A stretch of DNA of 64,000 bases, taken from NCBI GenBank assembly GCA_003223215.1, contig QHYH01000106.1, positions 1 through 64,000 on the forward strand, given 5' to 3'. Below are positions 15,440 through 24,061 of the stretch, in pieces; the first letter of the stretch is position 1, and each line of letters begins with the position of its first letter. The position numbers and the translations under genes are program-made. Below the pieces are notes generated by a model. That model saw only the letters and a program-made list of their open reading frames with translations, ran no database searches and had not been told where the DNA came from. This DNA is from Acidobacteriota bacterium. GTDB lineage: Bacteria; Acidobacteriota; Terriglobia; Acidiferrales; UBA7541.

Positions 15440-15551
15440 CGCCAGGCTGTCACCGTGCGGAAAGATAACAACTTAGATCGTATCGAACGTCCTCTCCAGA
15501 CGCGTTATACCTGTTTCACATGTAAGAATCACAGGTAGGAATCACAAGTTG
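15440..15551. repeat. Dispersed ~100-bp repeat, copy C
   Basis: Third copy of the repeat of 3087-3185 and 6943-7052. The core starts at 15469 (CAACTTAGATCGTATCGAAC). The upstream CACCG-CGGAAAGA matches copy A and the tail (CCTGTTTCACATGTAAGAATC, ACAGGTAGGAATCACAAGTT) matches copy B. A short echo, AATCACAGGTAGAA, recurs at about 15678-15691 just before the tRNA 3' end. I see no gene in 15372-15710. Confidence 0.65.
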
Positions 15552-15710
15552 GTACTCGCTGCAATGGAACTATGTGTCCGAAGGCCGGGGAAGTCAAAAC
15601 CCTTCCGAAGGCGAAAATGCTACGGGACGGAAAGCGTAAGGTTGGAACGCCTACAGAAAACGACAACACCGATAGGAAATCACAGGTAGAAAATTTAGCG
15701 GGACGAAAAA

Positions 15711-15787
15711 TGGTAGGCCCGGGAGGACTCGAACCTCTGACCTCTTCCGTGTCAAGGAAGCGCTCTAACCAACTGAGCTACGGGCCT
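15711..15787 (-). tRNA. tRNA-Val(GAC)
   Basis: A 77-nt cloverleaf with encoded CCA. The acceptor stem AGGCCCG / CGGGCCT is perfect, the D-arm is GCTC-AGTTGGTTA-GAGC, the anticodon arm is CTTCC-TTGACAC-GGAAG with anticodon GAC, and the T-loop is TTCGAGT. One T-stem base pair (A-C) is mismatched. The 3' end faces left, towards the accessory region, and a partial copy of its 5' half lies at 15863-15901. Confidence 0.93.
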
Positions 15788-15862
15788 ATAGCCTATGGGG
15801 TCACATCAGCAACTCAAACGATTAGACCCCAAATTTCTAATCGCTAGGCCCACAGCGCTACG

Positions 15863-15901
15863 GTGTCAAGGAAGCGCTCTAACCAACTGAGCCACGGGCC
15901 T
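15863..15901 (-). repeat. Partial copy of tRNA-Val: 5' half only
   Basis: 39 bases identical, except one, to the 5' half of the neighbouring tRNA-Val from the acceptor 5' strand through the D-arm to the GAC anticodon. The T-arm and 3' acceptor are missing, so this is not a functional tRNA. It lies 75 bp upstream of the intact gene and looks like a recombination remnant. The rest of 15788-16126 shows no gene. Confidence 0.75.
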
Positions 15902-16126
15902 GTCGCTCTCTAACTCTAGCACACTTGCCTGGTCACTCCGGTGAGGAACGAAGCGTCCCCGCAAGTCAAATACGATTCCGCGATAAACCCAGAAACCACG
16001 GAGAAACCTCGATCATCCTTCCCGGCAGAACGCTCATAAACGGCATGAGGGCTCGCGAATCTTCGTTTCTCCGCGGTAGAATCGCCCTGCATCCAATACA
16101 ACGGATGAGGCCGCTTCACACGCAAA

Positions 16127-16786
16127 GTGAAAGTTCAAATTGACGCAGGTTTAAAGAAAAAATGCCCGCGCGCCGCTTTGGGCTGCCTGACAGCGCGCGT
16201 GAAAACGGGCCCGTCGCCGGAGGAGTTCCTCGCCGAGATGAAAGCGCGAGCGCTCGAAATCGAGCGCCTGCCTTTCCCGCGCAGCGTATTGGAATCGCCA
16301 CAAATCGAGATGACGCGCCGGGCCTACAAGGCGCTCGGGAAAGATCCCGCGCGTTATCGTGGCTCGGCCGAGGCGCTCCTGCGCCGGGCGGTTGCTGGCA
16401 AGGGCCTGCCGCAGATCAACGTCGTGGTGGACATCATCAATCTGGTTTCCGTTGAAAGCCGCCTTCCGGTGGGCTTGTATGACGCAGCGCATTTGCGGGG
16501 TGACGTCGTTTTTCGCGCGGGGGGAGCGGGCGAAACCTACAAGGGCATCGGCAAATATGATTTGAACCTCGAGGGCCTGCCGCTTTTCGCCGATGACCAG
16601 GGCCCGCATGGCAGCGCCACCAGCGATTCCGAGCGCACCATGGTCACGGCTAAAACCGAGGGGATTCTCGCCGTCATCGTCTCGTTCGGCGGGGCCGAAG
16701 GCCTGGACCGTTGGACCCAGCGCATGTCGACACTGCTCTCACAGCATGCCTCCGCGCAAAAGGTCGAAATTCGTATTGTCCAGTAG
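16127..16786 (+). CDS. B3/B4-domain protein (PheRS beta-like)
   Basis: Cytoplasmic protein of 219 residues made almost entirely of a B3/B4 domain, the fold found in the phenylalanyl-tRNA synthetase beta subunit; stand-alone members are uncharacterised and may edit or bind aminoacylated tRNA. Features seen are SPQIEMTRRAYKALGKDPARY, SAEALLRRAVAGKGLPQINV, VVDIINLVSVESRLPVGLYD and KYDLNLEGLPLFADDQGPHG, all typical of the family. The start is GTG at 16127 without a clear ribosome site. It lies just outside the tRNA-Val boundary and may be the first core gene to the right. Confidence 0.8.
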   Translation: MKVQIDAGLKKKCPRAALGCLTARVKTGPSPEEFLAEMKARALEIERLPFPRSVLESPQIEMTRRAYKALGKDPARYRGSAEALLRRAVAGKGLPQINVVVDIINLVSVESRLPVGLYDAAHLRGDVVFRAGGAGETYKGIGKYDLNLEGLPLFADDQGPHGSATSDSERTMVTAKTEGILAVIVSFGGAEGLDRWTQRMSTLLSQHASAQKVEIRIVQ

Positions 16787-17053
16787 ACGTGCACCCATGT
16801 TCATACGGCTAATCAGGCCGACCGCACCGCCACGTTTCGCCGGGCGTAGCGCCAGTTTTGAGACTGGGCTCGTTCGCCGACTCACTGCGCGAAAGACCAG
16901 TAGCGTTTCCGTCACAACCGAGCGGCAGTTCCATTGCTTGGGAGCGATTTTCGGCGGGACCATGAGCATGGTGGCCTATTTCCTTCGACGGGCCTAGCCC
17001 AAGCGAAACTTGCAAAAGCGGCTCGGACCCGCTCCGAAAGCGCGAAGACAAGC

Positions 17054-17818
17054 ATGGCTGCAACGCTAAATCGTGCGGAATTGGATCGGCTCGAAAAGCG
17101 GGAGCTGCAGCTCACCATCCTAGCCGTCGTGTTGGTGCTGGTACTGGCGGGCGGGCTCGCGGCGTTCATGTATCCGCTGGTCTTTCTTCACCCCATCGGC
17201 AACAAGTGGACCCTGCGGGTGGCGTTTTTCGGTTTCTGCGGATTAACGCTGCTCTTCGTTGGTTACCTGCTCGAGCGGCAGCGCACGGTGCGCCAGTTGA
17301 AGCAGCAATTGCTGGCGGAGCTCGAGCGCAATATGACGCTGCAGCATCAAGCCAGTGTCGATCTGCTCCACTCCATGCCGGACCAGAGTCATTTCTGGGA
17401 CCGCCTCACCATGGAGTTCCGCCGCGCCATGACCATGCAGAAGACACTTTCGCTCTTGCTGGTGAAGGCCAAGGCTGCCGGAGGTCCGGCAAAGCCGAAC
17501 CAGGATGACGACGCGGCGTGGAGCGATGCCGCCAAGGCCATGTCCCGGAAGCTGCGTCCCACGGATTCCATTTACCGCCTCGGCCCCGATATTTTCGCGC
17601 TGGTCCTGCCGGGAACGGATTCACTGAATGCCAAGCGCATTGCCTTTCGTCTCCAGGAGGAGCTGCAGGACGTCCGCGCGAAGTACGCCAAGGCGTTTGA
17701 CATCACCCCGCACAACTACCCGCAGGACGTTCAGAGCGCCCACGAACTGGAAGACATTGTGAAGTCGCTGCTGCCAGAAGCGCAAGAGTGGGAAAGGCCA
17801 GTTCCCGCCACGAATTAA
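17054..17818 (+). CDS. Membrane protein with degenerate GGDEF domain
   Basis: Protein of 254 residues with two transmembrane helices (about residues 20-42, LTILAVVLVLVLAGGLAAFM, and 58-75, VAFFGFCGLTLLFVGYLL), then a coiled-coil (QRTVRQLKQQLLAELERN) and a diguanylate-cyclase-like domain from about 105. The active-site loop reads YRLGPDIFALVLPGT where the consensus is RxGGDEFxxxLPxT: GGDEF has become GPDIF, with loss of the metal/substrate Glu. Catalysis is therefore unlikely. Such proteins may bind nucleotide or partner proteins. ATG 17054 is chosen because the upstream codons to 16934 are low-complexity and unlike the family. Confidence 0.75.
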   Translation: MAATLNRAELDRLEKRELQLTILAVVLVLVLAGGLAAFMYPLVFLHPIGNKWTLRVAFFGFCGLTLLFVGYLLERQRTVRQLKQQLLAELERNMTLQHQASVDLLHSMPDQSHFWDRLTMEFRRAMTMQKTLSLLLVKAKAAGGPAKPNQDDDAAWSDAAKAMSRKLRPTDSIYRLGPDIFALVLPGTDSLNAKRIAFRLQEELQDVRAKYAKAFDITPHNYPQDVQSAHELEDIVKSLLPEAQEWERPVPATN

Positions 17819-17859
17819 ATTCTCGACATAGATCGTCAAGTCACCCATCACGAGTCGCG

Positions 17860-19122
17860 TCATTCGAGCGCCTGCTTCAAATCCTCGATCAAATCCTCTT
17901 TGTCTTCCAATCCCAGCGAAACCCTTACCGTCCCCGGGCCGACGCCTGCGCGCTTCAACTCCTCGTCGCTCATGTCGTAGTGTGAGCTGTAAATCGGCAG
18001 AATCACCAGCGACTCGGCGCCGCCCAGGCTGGCCGCCATCAGAAAGAGCCGCACGCGATCGCACAAGCGCCGCGCCGCCGGCAAGCCGCCTTTCATATCA
18101 AACGCCAGCATCGAACTAAACCCGCGCATCTGCCTTTTTGCGAGCTCGTGATCCGGGTGCGACGGCAGCCCCGGATAATGCACACGCTCGACTTTCCGAT
18201 GCTTTTCCAAAAAGGTCGCCACGGCCATGGCGTTCTCGCATTGCCGAGCTACCCGCACGCCCAGCGTCTTGATGCCGCGAATCAGCAGATAGGCCGCGCC
18301 GGGATCCAGCGACCCACCCAGATAAATGATCATCTGGCGCACTTTGTCCATCCACGTTTGGCTGCCCACGGAGACGCCTGCGAGAATGTCCGAATGGCCT
18401 GCCAGCGCTTTCGTCGCGCTGTGCACCACCAGGTCGTAGCCCAGCCGAATGGGGTTCTGCAGGACGGGAGTGGCAAACGTGTTGTCGATCAGCGAGACGA
18501 GATGGTGCTTGTTGGCGAACGCCACGGCTTTTTCAATGTCCACCAAACGCAGCGTGGGATTGGTCGGCGTTTCGACGTACAGCGCGCGTGTGCGTGCGTT
18601 GACGAGCTTTTCGATGCCGCAAAGATCGGGCTGGACATGGTGAACAGTAATGCCCAGGTTGGGAAACACGTCGCGCATGAGCCGGTACGTGCCGCCGTAA
18701 AGTTGCGCCGTGGAGATCAGCTCGTCTCCAGCCTTCAGCACCGCCAGAAGCGAGGAGGAAATCGCCGCCATGCCCGAAGCGGCCACCACCGCGGCCTCCG
18801 CGCCTTCGAGCGCCGCAATTTTCTTTTCCGCCACGCTCAGCGTTGGATTCCCGTAGCGCGTGTAAATGTAGGCTTTGTTCTTGCCCTCGGCCCACTCCTT
18901 CATTTCTTCCGTGTTGGAAAAGGTGAAGGTCGAGGTGCGGATAATTTCGGTGACGACCGGACCGTTCACACCGTGGCGCTCCGGCTCCCCGCCATGAACG
19001 GCTCGGGTTTGCGGCCCGAGCTTGCTTTGCAAGCCTGAGTTGCCCCGCGTACCATCCGCGGTCCGGGCACCGGGCTTGGCTTGCGTGGCAGGCTTGGGCT
19101 GTTTTGCCCTGTTCATGACCAT
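17860..19122 (-). CDS. Trans-sulfuration-family PLP enzyme (cystathionine gamma-synthase/lyase type)
   Basis: Cytoplasmic PLP enzyme of 420 residues in the Cys/Met metabolism family, acting in cysteine/methionine/homocysteine interconversion. The family fingerprints are YTRYGNPTLSVAEKKIAALEG, SGMAAISSSLLAVLKAGDEL, YGGTYRLMRDVF, VETPTNPTLRLVDI, the PLP-lysine motif VHSATKALAGHSD and the C-terminal YSSHYDMSDEELKRAG. A non-conserved basic N-terminal extension of about 35 residues precedes the domain; ATG 19116 is an alternative start. I cannot separate gamma-synthase, gamma-lyase, beta-lyase and sulfhydrylase by eye. Confidence 0.88.
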   Translation of the reverse strand: MVMNRAKQPKPATQAKPGARTADGTRGNSGLQSKLGPQTRAVHGGEPERHGVNGPVVTEIIRTSTFTFSNTEEMKEWAEGKNKAYIYTRYGNPTLSVAEKKIAALEGAEAAVVAASGMAAISSSLLAVLKAGDELISTAQLYGGTYRLMRDVFPNLGITVHHVQPDLCGIEKLVNARTRALYVETPTNPTLRLVDIEKAVAFANKHHLVSLIDNTFATPVLQNPIRLGYDLVVHSATKALAGHSDILAGVSVGSQTWMDKVRQMIIYLGGSLDPGAAYLLIRGIKTLGVRVARQCENAMAVATFLEKHRKVERVHYPGLPSHPDHELAKRQMRGFSSMLAFDMKGGLPAARRLCDRVRLFLMAASLGGAESLVILPIYSSHYDMSDEELKRAGVGPGTVRVSLGLEDKEDLIEDLKQALE

Positions 19123-19209
19123 CAGTTTGCGCCCCCCCTCGAGAAAAAAGCATCTTCCAAATTGCCGCTTGGCTAGACAAATTGGGCGGCTCGCGAAATC
19201 CTGCTCTAC

Positions 19210-19850
19210 TTATGGCGAATTTTCCACCGGCGCGCGCGTGCGATCCAAGGGAAATACTTGGATTTGCCATCCCAGCGGAACCGAGGTGGGCCAGTAGCAA
19301 ATGGTCTGGTCACAGGCCTGGTATTCGAGCTTTCCGCGGAAATGGTGAAGGTTTTCCCTTCTTTTCCGAGTGATCCCCAAAACTCCGCTGCTGAACTGAC
19401 TTTCACATCCCGGCTGATGCGCAACGTTCCTTCAAAGGCGGGCACCTTCTCCTGGATCGCGGGCAAATAAAGAATTTTGGGCAGCGGATAGACGGTGGGC
19501 TTGCATTCCATTTGTGGCACCGGGTCGATCACGAGCTGGGTGGGATTGTAGCGTTTGACGCCCGGGCGCGCACGTTCGGAGGGGGGACCAATTGCCGCGG
19601 CCAACGTAATGCGCGCGCCGGGAACACCAGCGCCTTGTGGCGGTCGGAGAAAAATTTCAGGATTTCTTCCGAGTCATAGCTGATGGCCGCGAACTTGAGC
19701 CTTTGCTTCTGGAACCTTGGCATGGCGCTTTGCAACTCGACCAGTTGCCCTGTGCAGAAGGGTCACCCGTCCGCGGAACGGAAAAAGAGCAAAACCGTGC
19801 CGTTCTCGCCTTTCAGGGAGTCCAGAGTTTGCTTCCGTCGAGACCCCTAG
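19210..19850 (-). pseudogene. Broken redoxin / DsbD-N-like protein gene
   Basis: The coding sense is spread over three frames. The first part reads LDSLKGENGTVLLFFRSADG, then a TGA stop at about 19766 where the family has Trp, then PFCTGQLVELQ and RFQKQRLKFAAISYDSEEIL: a thioredoxin/AhpC-like domain. After a frameshift near 19600 comes KPTVYPLPKILYLPAIQEKV and PAFEGTLRISRDVKV, as in the N-terminal (DsbC-like) domain of DsbD. A second frameshift near 19340 is needed for GKLEYQACDQTICYWPTSVP, which restores the paired Cys and ends at TAA 19210. The N-terminus is missing against the neighbouring gene. At least three lesions indicate a pseudogene. Confidence 0.72.
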
Positions 19851-19851
19851 T

Positions 19852-21159
19852 TCAGATCTTCAGGAAGAGTTTGCGGCGGTACATCCAGAGCAGGATGAGC
19901 CAATAACACAGGAGAATGACGGCGCCGCGGAAGAAGGGTTCAAGCCCTACGCCCGCGAACTGAAAGAAATACCGACCCAGGTGGATGCGCAAGGTGCTGT
20001 CCAGAAACCCTTCCAAAAAGTGCGCGATGCAGTAGGCCACGATCGAGTTCATACCGATAACCACCAGCGGGAAAGCCCATTTCTTGAAGCCCTTTACTTC
20101 GACCACCCAACTGAATGCGGCGAGAAACAAAAAGCAGATGCCTCCGCTAAAGATGGTCCAGGACGGCGTCCAAATGCGCTTCACCACCGGGCAAACGTGC
20201 GAGTAATGCAGCGCCAGGCCCAGGACAATTCCCGACACGCCGGCAACGACCAATTTGCTCATTGGGACCATTGGCCGGTGCTCAAGAGATCGAGACTCCG
20301 AGGTCCGGGATCCAGCGGAGCGCGATTCACGCAGCCAGCGCCCGGCGATCAGGCCAAGGATCATGGTCCCCAGGGTGGGAATGAAACTCAGCGAGAGGTA
20401 GCCGCCTTCGTTGTACGCAAAGGGATGTTCGCGCGGGAACAGGTTCAGGAACCACTGGTCGAAGCGGTTTCCGAAATTGTAGTTTTTGTTCCAGTGCGCG
20501 GCGAATCCGGTGAAGTTGTGCTGTGTGTTCCACGCCGGGGAAACGCCCACGCTTTGCCAGTTGAAGTGGGCCGGCGCCGCGGGATACAAGGCCCAAGCCA
20601 GCCAATAGGCGAAGAGAATGCAGCCAAGCGACGTCCAAACCCACTTGAGCGACGGTGCTTTCGAGGAAGCGTATCCGAGCAGGAACAGAAACGGGTAGGC
20701 AAAGCCGATCTGCGAGAGCGTGTCTTCGAACGTGAAATAGGTCATGGAATGATCCATGGAGCGGAGAAATACGCCCAGAGCCGCCAGCGCGAAGGAACGC
20801 CACAGTGCATGCCAGAACAGATCCGCGAAGCGCACTCCCTTCGCCATGCGGCTGGCGATGGAGTACGGCAGCGCCACGCCAACCAGAAAAGAGAAGCCCG
20901 GCTGAATCGTGTCGTGCAGAGAGCAGCCAAACCATTCCACGTGCGTCTGGTTGTACGCCAGAATCTTCCAGAACAGGCTCGTCGGGTACGCCGCGGAGAC
21001 GCGCGAAAGCTCGAGAACCTCCGCCATCATCAACAACATGACCAGTCCGCGGTAAGCATCCACGGCGACGTTGCGCGGGGACACGGCAACGACCGGTGTG
21101 GCCTCGCTTACGGCTGATGTCATTTCGGTGATAGGAGTTGTCTCGGTCAAGGTCGCCAT
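19852..21159 (-). CDS. DUF5009 / HGSNAT-like membrane acyltransferase
   Basis: Integral membrane protein of 435 residues with roughly ten hydrophobic helices. The start of the domain, RNVAVDAYRGLVMLLMMAEV, resembles the conserved R-x-xx-D-x-x-RG first helix of the heparan-alpha-glucosaminide N-acetyltransferase/YeiB superfamily, and the long soluble loop with HNFTGFAAHWNKNYNFGNRF fits acidobacterial/planctomycete DUF5009 proteins. These may transfer acyl groups to extracytoplasmic sugars; the substrate is unknown. ATG 21159 is chosen (GTGAGG ribosome site); a GTG at 21174 is an in-frame alternative. It abuts the broken redoxin gene on the same strand. Confidence 0.8.
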   Translation of the reverse strand: MATLTETTPITEMTSAVSEATPVVAVSPRNVAVDAYRGLVMLLMMAEVLELSRVSAAYPTSLFWKILAYNQTHVEWFGCSLHDTIQPGFSFLVGVALPYSIASRMAKGVRFADLFWHALWRSFALAALGVFLRSMDHSMTYFTFEDTLSQIGFAYPFLFLLGYASSKAPSLKWVWTSLGCILFAYWLAWALYPAAPAHFNWQSVGVSPAWNTQHNFTGFAAHWNKNYNFGNRFDQWFLNLFPREHPFAYNEGGYLSLSFIPTLGTMILGLIAGRWLRESRSAGSRTSESRSLEHRPMVPMSKLVVAGVSGIVLGLALHYSHVCPVVKRIWTPSWTIFSGGICFLFLAAFSWVVEVKGFKKWAFPLVVIGMNSIVAYCIAHFLEGFLDSTLRIHLGRYFFQFAGVGLEPFFRGAVILLCYWLILLWMYRRKLFLKI

Positions 21160-21340
21160 AAACGCCTCACTCACCCGTGTAAAACCAAGAAAGCAAATCC
21201 CTTCCCCTTCAGCCGCGTCCGGAGGGCCGGGATGACCGTTTGGGTCGGCCCGGCGTTCCGGAGAAGGACCCGATCTAACCCACCCCTGCGAAGCGCGGCA
21301 AACAACGAAGCGAAGGGCGTTACCACTCGAACGAGAACGC

Positions 21341-23482
21341 TCAGGCCTCTTCTTCGACCAGGGCTTCCCCGTGGGCGGCTTTGTGGGCCGCGATCACTTT
21401 TTCCGCCAGTTCGTTGGGTACGTAGTCGTAGTGCGAAAACTCCATCGAATAGCTGGCGCGACCTTGCGTTTTGGAAGTTAGGTCGGTCGCGTAACTCAGC
21501 ATCTCGGCGAGCGGCACCTGGCCCTTGATGATGACGTTGTGACCGCGCGTTTCGCTACCGGAAATGCGGCCGCGCCGCGAGCTGAGGTCGCCCATCAGGT
21601 CGCCGGAGTATTGATCCGGCGCATAGACTTCCACGTTCATGATGGGCTCGAGCAACGCCGGCCGCGCCTGTTTCATGGCCTCCTTGAACGCCAGCGAGCC
21701 GGCAATCTTGAAAGCGATATCCGACGAATCCACGTCGTGATATTTGCCATCGTAGAGAATGGCCCGGAAATCCGTCACGGGAAATCCCGCGAGGTAGCCG
21801 CGCGCGGCGGAATCGCGAATGCCCTTCTCGACCGACGGAATCCAGTTTTTGGGGATCGCCCCGCCGAAAATATCGTCGACGAACTCGATGCCCTTGCCGC
21901 GCTCGACAGGCTCCATCTTGATGCGGCACACGCCGAACTGGCCGTGGCCGCCCGACTGTTTTTTGTGCTTGCCTTCGGCGTCAGCCTTGCCGCGAATCGT
22001 TTCGCGGTAGGGAACCTTGGGAGGCTTCAGCGTGAGATTGACATTGTAGCGCTTCTGAAGCTTGGCAACGACGACCTCGATGTGCTGCTGGCCGGAGCCG
22101 GCAAGCAAGAATTCTTTCGTTTGCGCGTCGCGCGAAAAACGCAGCGCGCCGTCTTCTTCGAGAATTTTGTGAATGGCCACGCCGATCTTGTCTTCGTCCG
22201 CGCGGCTCTTGGGCTCAATGGCAAAAGTGATGGACGGCTCCGGCAAGCGTGCCGGCGTGTAATAAATCGGCGCGGCCTTGTCCCCGAGTGTTTCGCCCGT
22301 GGTCGTTTCCTTCAGCTTGGCGATGGCACCGATGTCGCCGGCATGCAGCTCGCCGGTTTCGGTGAGCTGCTTTCCTTGCACAACTTGAATATGCTGAAGG
22401 CGTTCTGAAACATTGCGGTTGTAGTTCTGAAGCGTGGCGTCGTTCTTCAGCACCCCGCTCTTCACCTTGAAATAGTTGATGCGCCCGGCGAAGGGATCGG
22501 CGAGGGTTTTGAACACGAACAGAGAAACCGGCTGGGCGTCATCGTATTTGCGCTCGACGCGGTCGCCCTTTCCCCCGGGATCTTTATAACCGACCTGCGC
22601 GTGCTCGTCCGGATGAGGAAACGCATCGGCCAAGAACGTGAGCAGGCTCGCGGTGCCGATGTTGTGGAGCGCGGAAGTCATCAAGACGGGAAAGATTTTT
22701 TCAGCGACAATGGCTTTGCGCACGGCGGGAATCAAATCGTGGATGGGAATGGTACCCTCTCGGAAGAATTCCTCCATCATCGCGTCGTCGCCTTCGGCGA
22801 TCATTTCGACGAGCTTCTCGTGCGCTTCTTTGGCTTCGTCAGCGAGCGCGCCGGGGATCTCTTCGATCGTGGCCTTGCCATCGCCGTCCGGCTTGTAGGT
22901 GTGGGCCTTCATGGCCACCAGGTCGATGACGCCGCGAAATCCTTTTTCCGAACCAATCGGCAACTGCAGCGCGACAACATCGCGGCCAAAGACTTCCGTT
23001 AGCGAATCCAGCGAGCGCTCGAAGCTGGAAAGCTCGCGATCCATCCAGGTGAGCACAAATGCGCGGGGAATGTCATACTCGGTCGCGTAATCCCAGACTT
23101 TTTCCGTGGTGACCTGCACGCCCACGTGCGCGTCCACGGCGATCAGCGCGGCATCGGCGGCGATCAGCGAAGCTTTCGTTTCGGTGATGAAGGTGGAATA
23201 GCCGGGGAGGTCGATAAAATTGATTTTAACTTTGTCGGACGAGCCGGAGGGGCCGGTCGGCGTCGCGGGCCACTCGGCGTAAGCGAGGCCCGCCTGAATG
23301 GATATCTTTCGCGCCACCTCCTCGTCGTCCCAGTCGGTTGTGGCGCTGCCATCCGCAACTTTTCCCCACCGCGGCGTCATGCCCGCGGCATACAGCAACG
23401 ACGACACCAGTTGCGTCTTTCCGGTGCCGCCGTGACCTACAATGCCAACGTTTCGAATGTCCTTGGTGAGATAGCATTTCAT
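21341..23482 (-). CDS. Elongation factor G paralogue (EF-G-like GTPase) with altered G4 box
   Basis: Translational GTPase of 713 residues with the full EF-G domain order. G1 is GHGGTGKT (residues 16-23, the form seen in EF-G-like FusA2 paralogues and not AHIDAGKT of true EF-G), G3 is DLPGY (91-95), and G5 is TSALHNIGT. G4, which should read NKxD, is TWMD (145-148), so both guanine-specifying residues N and K are replaced. Domains III-V follow, with GSGQQHIEVVVAKL and SGGHGQFGVCRIKM. It is more likely an accessory ribosome-associated factor than the housekeeping EF-G, which I would expect beside rpsL/rpsG. ATG 23482 has a strong AAAGGAGAG ribosome site; the frame is open to 23551. Confidence 0.85.
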   Translation of the reverse strand: MKCYLTKDIRNVGIVGHGGTGKTQLVSSLLYAAGMTPRWGKVADGSATTDWDDEEVARKISIQAGLAYAEWPATPTGPSGSSDKVKINFIDLPGYSTFITETKASLIAADAALIAVDAHVGVQVTTEKVWDYATEYDIPRAFVLTWMDRELSSFERSLDSLTEVFGRDVVALQLPIGSEKGFRGVIDLVAMKAHTYKPDGDGKATIEEIPGALADEAKEAHEKLVEMIAEGDDAMMEEFFREGTIPIHDLIPAVRKAIVAEKIFPVLMTSALHNIGTASLLTFLADAFPHPDEHAQVGYKDPGGKGDRVERKYDDAQPVSLFVFKTLADPFAGRINYFKVKSGVLKNDATLQNYNRNVSERLQHIQVVQGKQLTETGELHAGDIGAIAKLKETTTGETLGDKAAPIYYTPARLPEPSITFAIEPKSRADEDKIGVAIHKILEEDGALRFSRDAQTKEFLLAGSGQQHIEVVVAKLQKRYNVNLTLKPPKVPYRETIRGKADAEGKHKKQSGGHGQFGVCRIKMEPVERGKGIEFVDDIFGGAIPKNWIPSVEKGIRDSAARGYLAGFPVTDFRAILYDGKYHDVDSSDIAFKIAGSLAFKEAMKQARPALLEPIMNVEVYAPDQYSGDLMGDLSSRRGRISGSETRGHNVIIKGQVPLAEMLSYATDLTSKTQGRASYSMEFSHYDYVPNELAEKVIAAHKAAHGEALVEEEA

Positions 23483-24061
23483 GCGAACTCTCCTTTTGCG
23501 ATCCGCGGATCGCGATCCCGCGATCCAGAGCAATCGGCGAAAGTCCGCCACCAGGTTTCAAGCGCGGGCTTGCGCCTGAACGAATTGTCGACTTAGGAGG
23601 AAGAGCGCGCCTTCGTTCACGGAACGTGGAACGGTTTCTTCCCCTTGGGTCTCCGAGCGGCGGAGGCGAAGGAGAATCGAAAGACTCCTGGAACGCTCTT
23701 CTTTCACGCGGATGCTAACACACGGGGTAAGCCCGCGGCAACGAAGACCGGGAAAAAGCGGCCAAACTGCGGCTCTCAAGTGGACTGTGGAAAGTCGCCT
23801 CAAACGAGGACAAATTTGCAGGGACTAGTACCGGGATATCCTTACATTCCGCGCTGTTCCACTTGTTAGTTATTGTCGGTGTGAGGGTTAGCCACAGGCG
23901 TGAATTACAGCTTTGGGCCACCCCATTGCAGTAAACCTTTCGGAAGCTTGGGGTGAAGCGCATTCTGCAGCGAGATGGAAGCAAAGCACGACTGCAAAAG
24001 GCGGACGCTCAGCCCGGATGCTGCGGCCTAAGAGAGGGTAGAAACCCAGGAGGAATTGAGG
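23483..24061. other. 579-bp intergenic region between divergent genes
   Basis: No gene recognised on either strand. A cluster of overlapping palindromes built from GATCCGCGGATC and CGCGATCCCGCGATC lies at about 23498-23526, just upstream of the EF-G-like gene. The right end provides the AGGAGG ribosome site of the next gene. Confidence 0.5.

Noticed and set aside
15863-15901. Second tRNA-Val gene
   Set aside because: Only the 5' half up to the anticodon is present; no T-arm or 3' acceptor strand can be found.
19717-21117. 466-codon plus-strand frame
   Set aside because: Antisense to the DUF5009-like membrane protein; the composition (Arg/Gln/Gly rich) is typical of a shadow frame in high-GC DNA.
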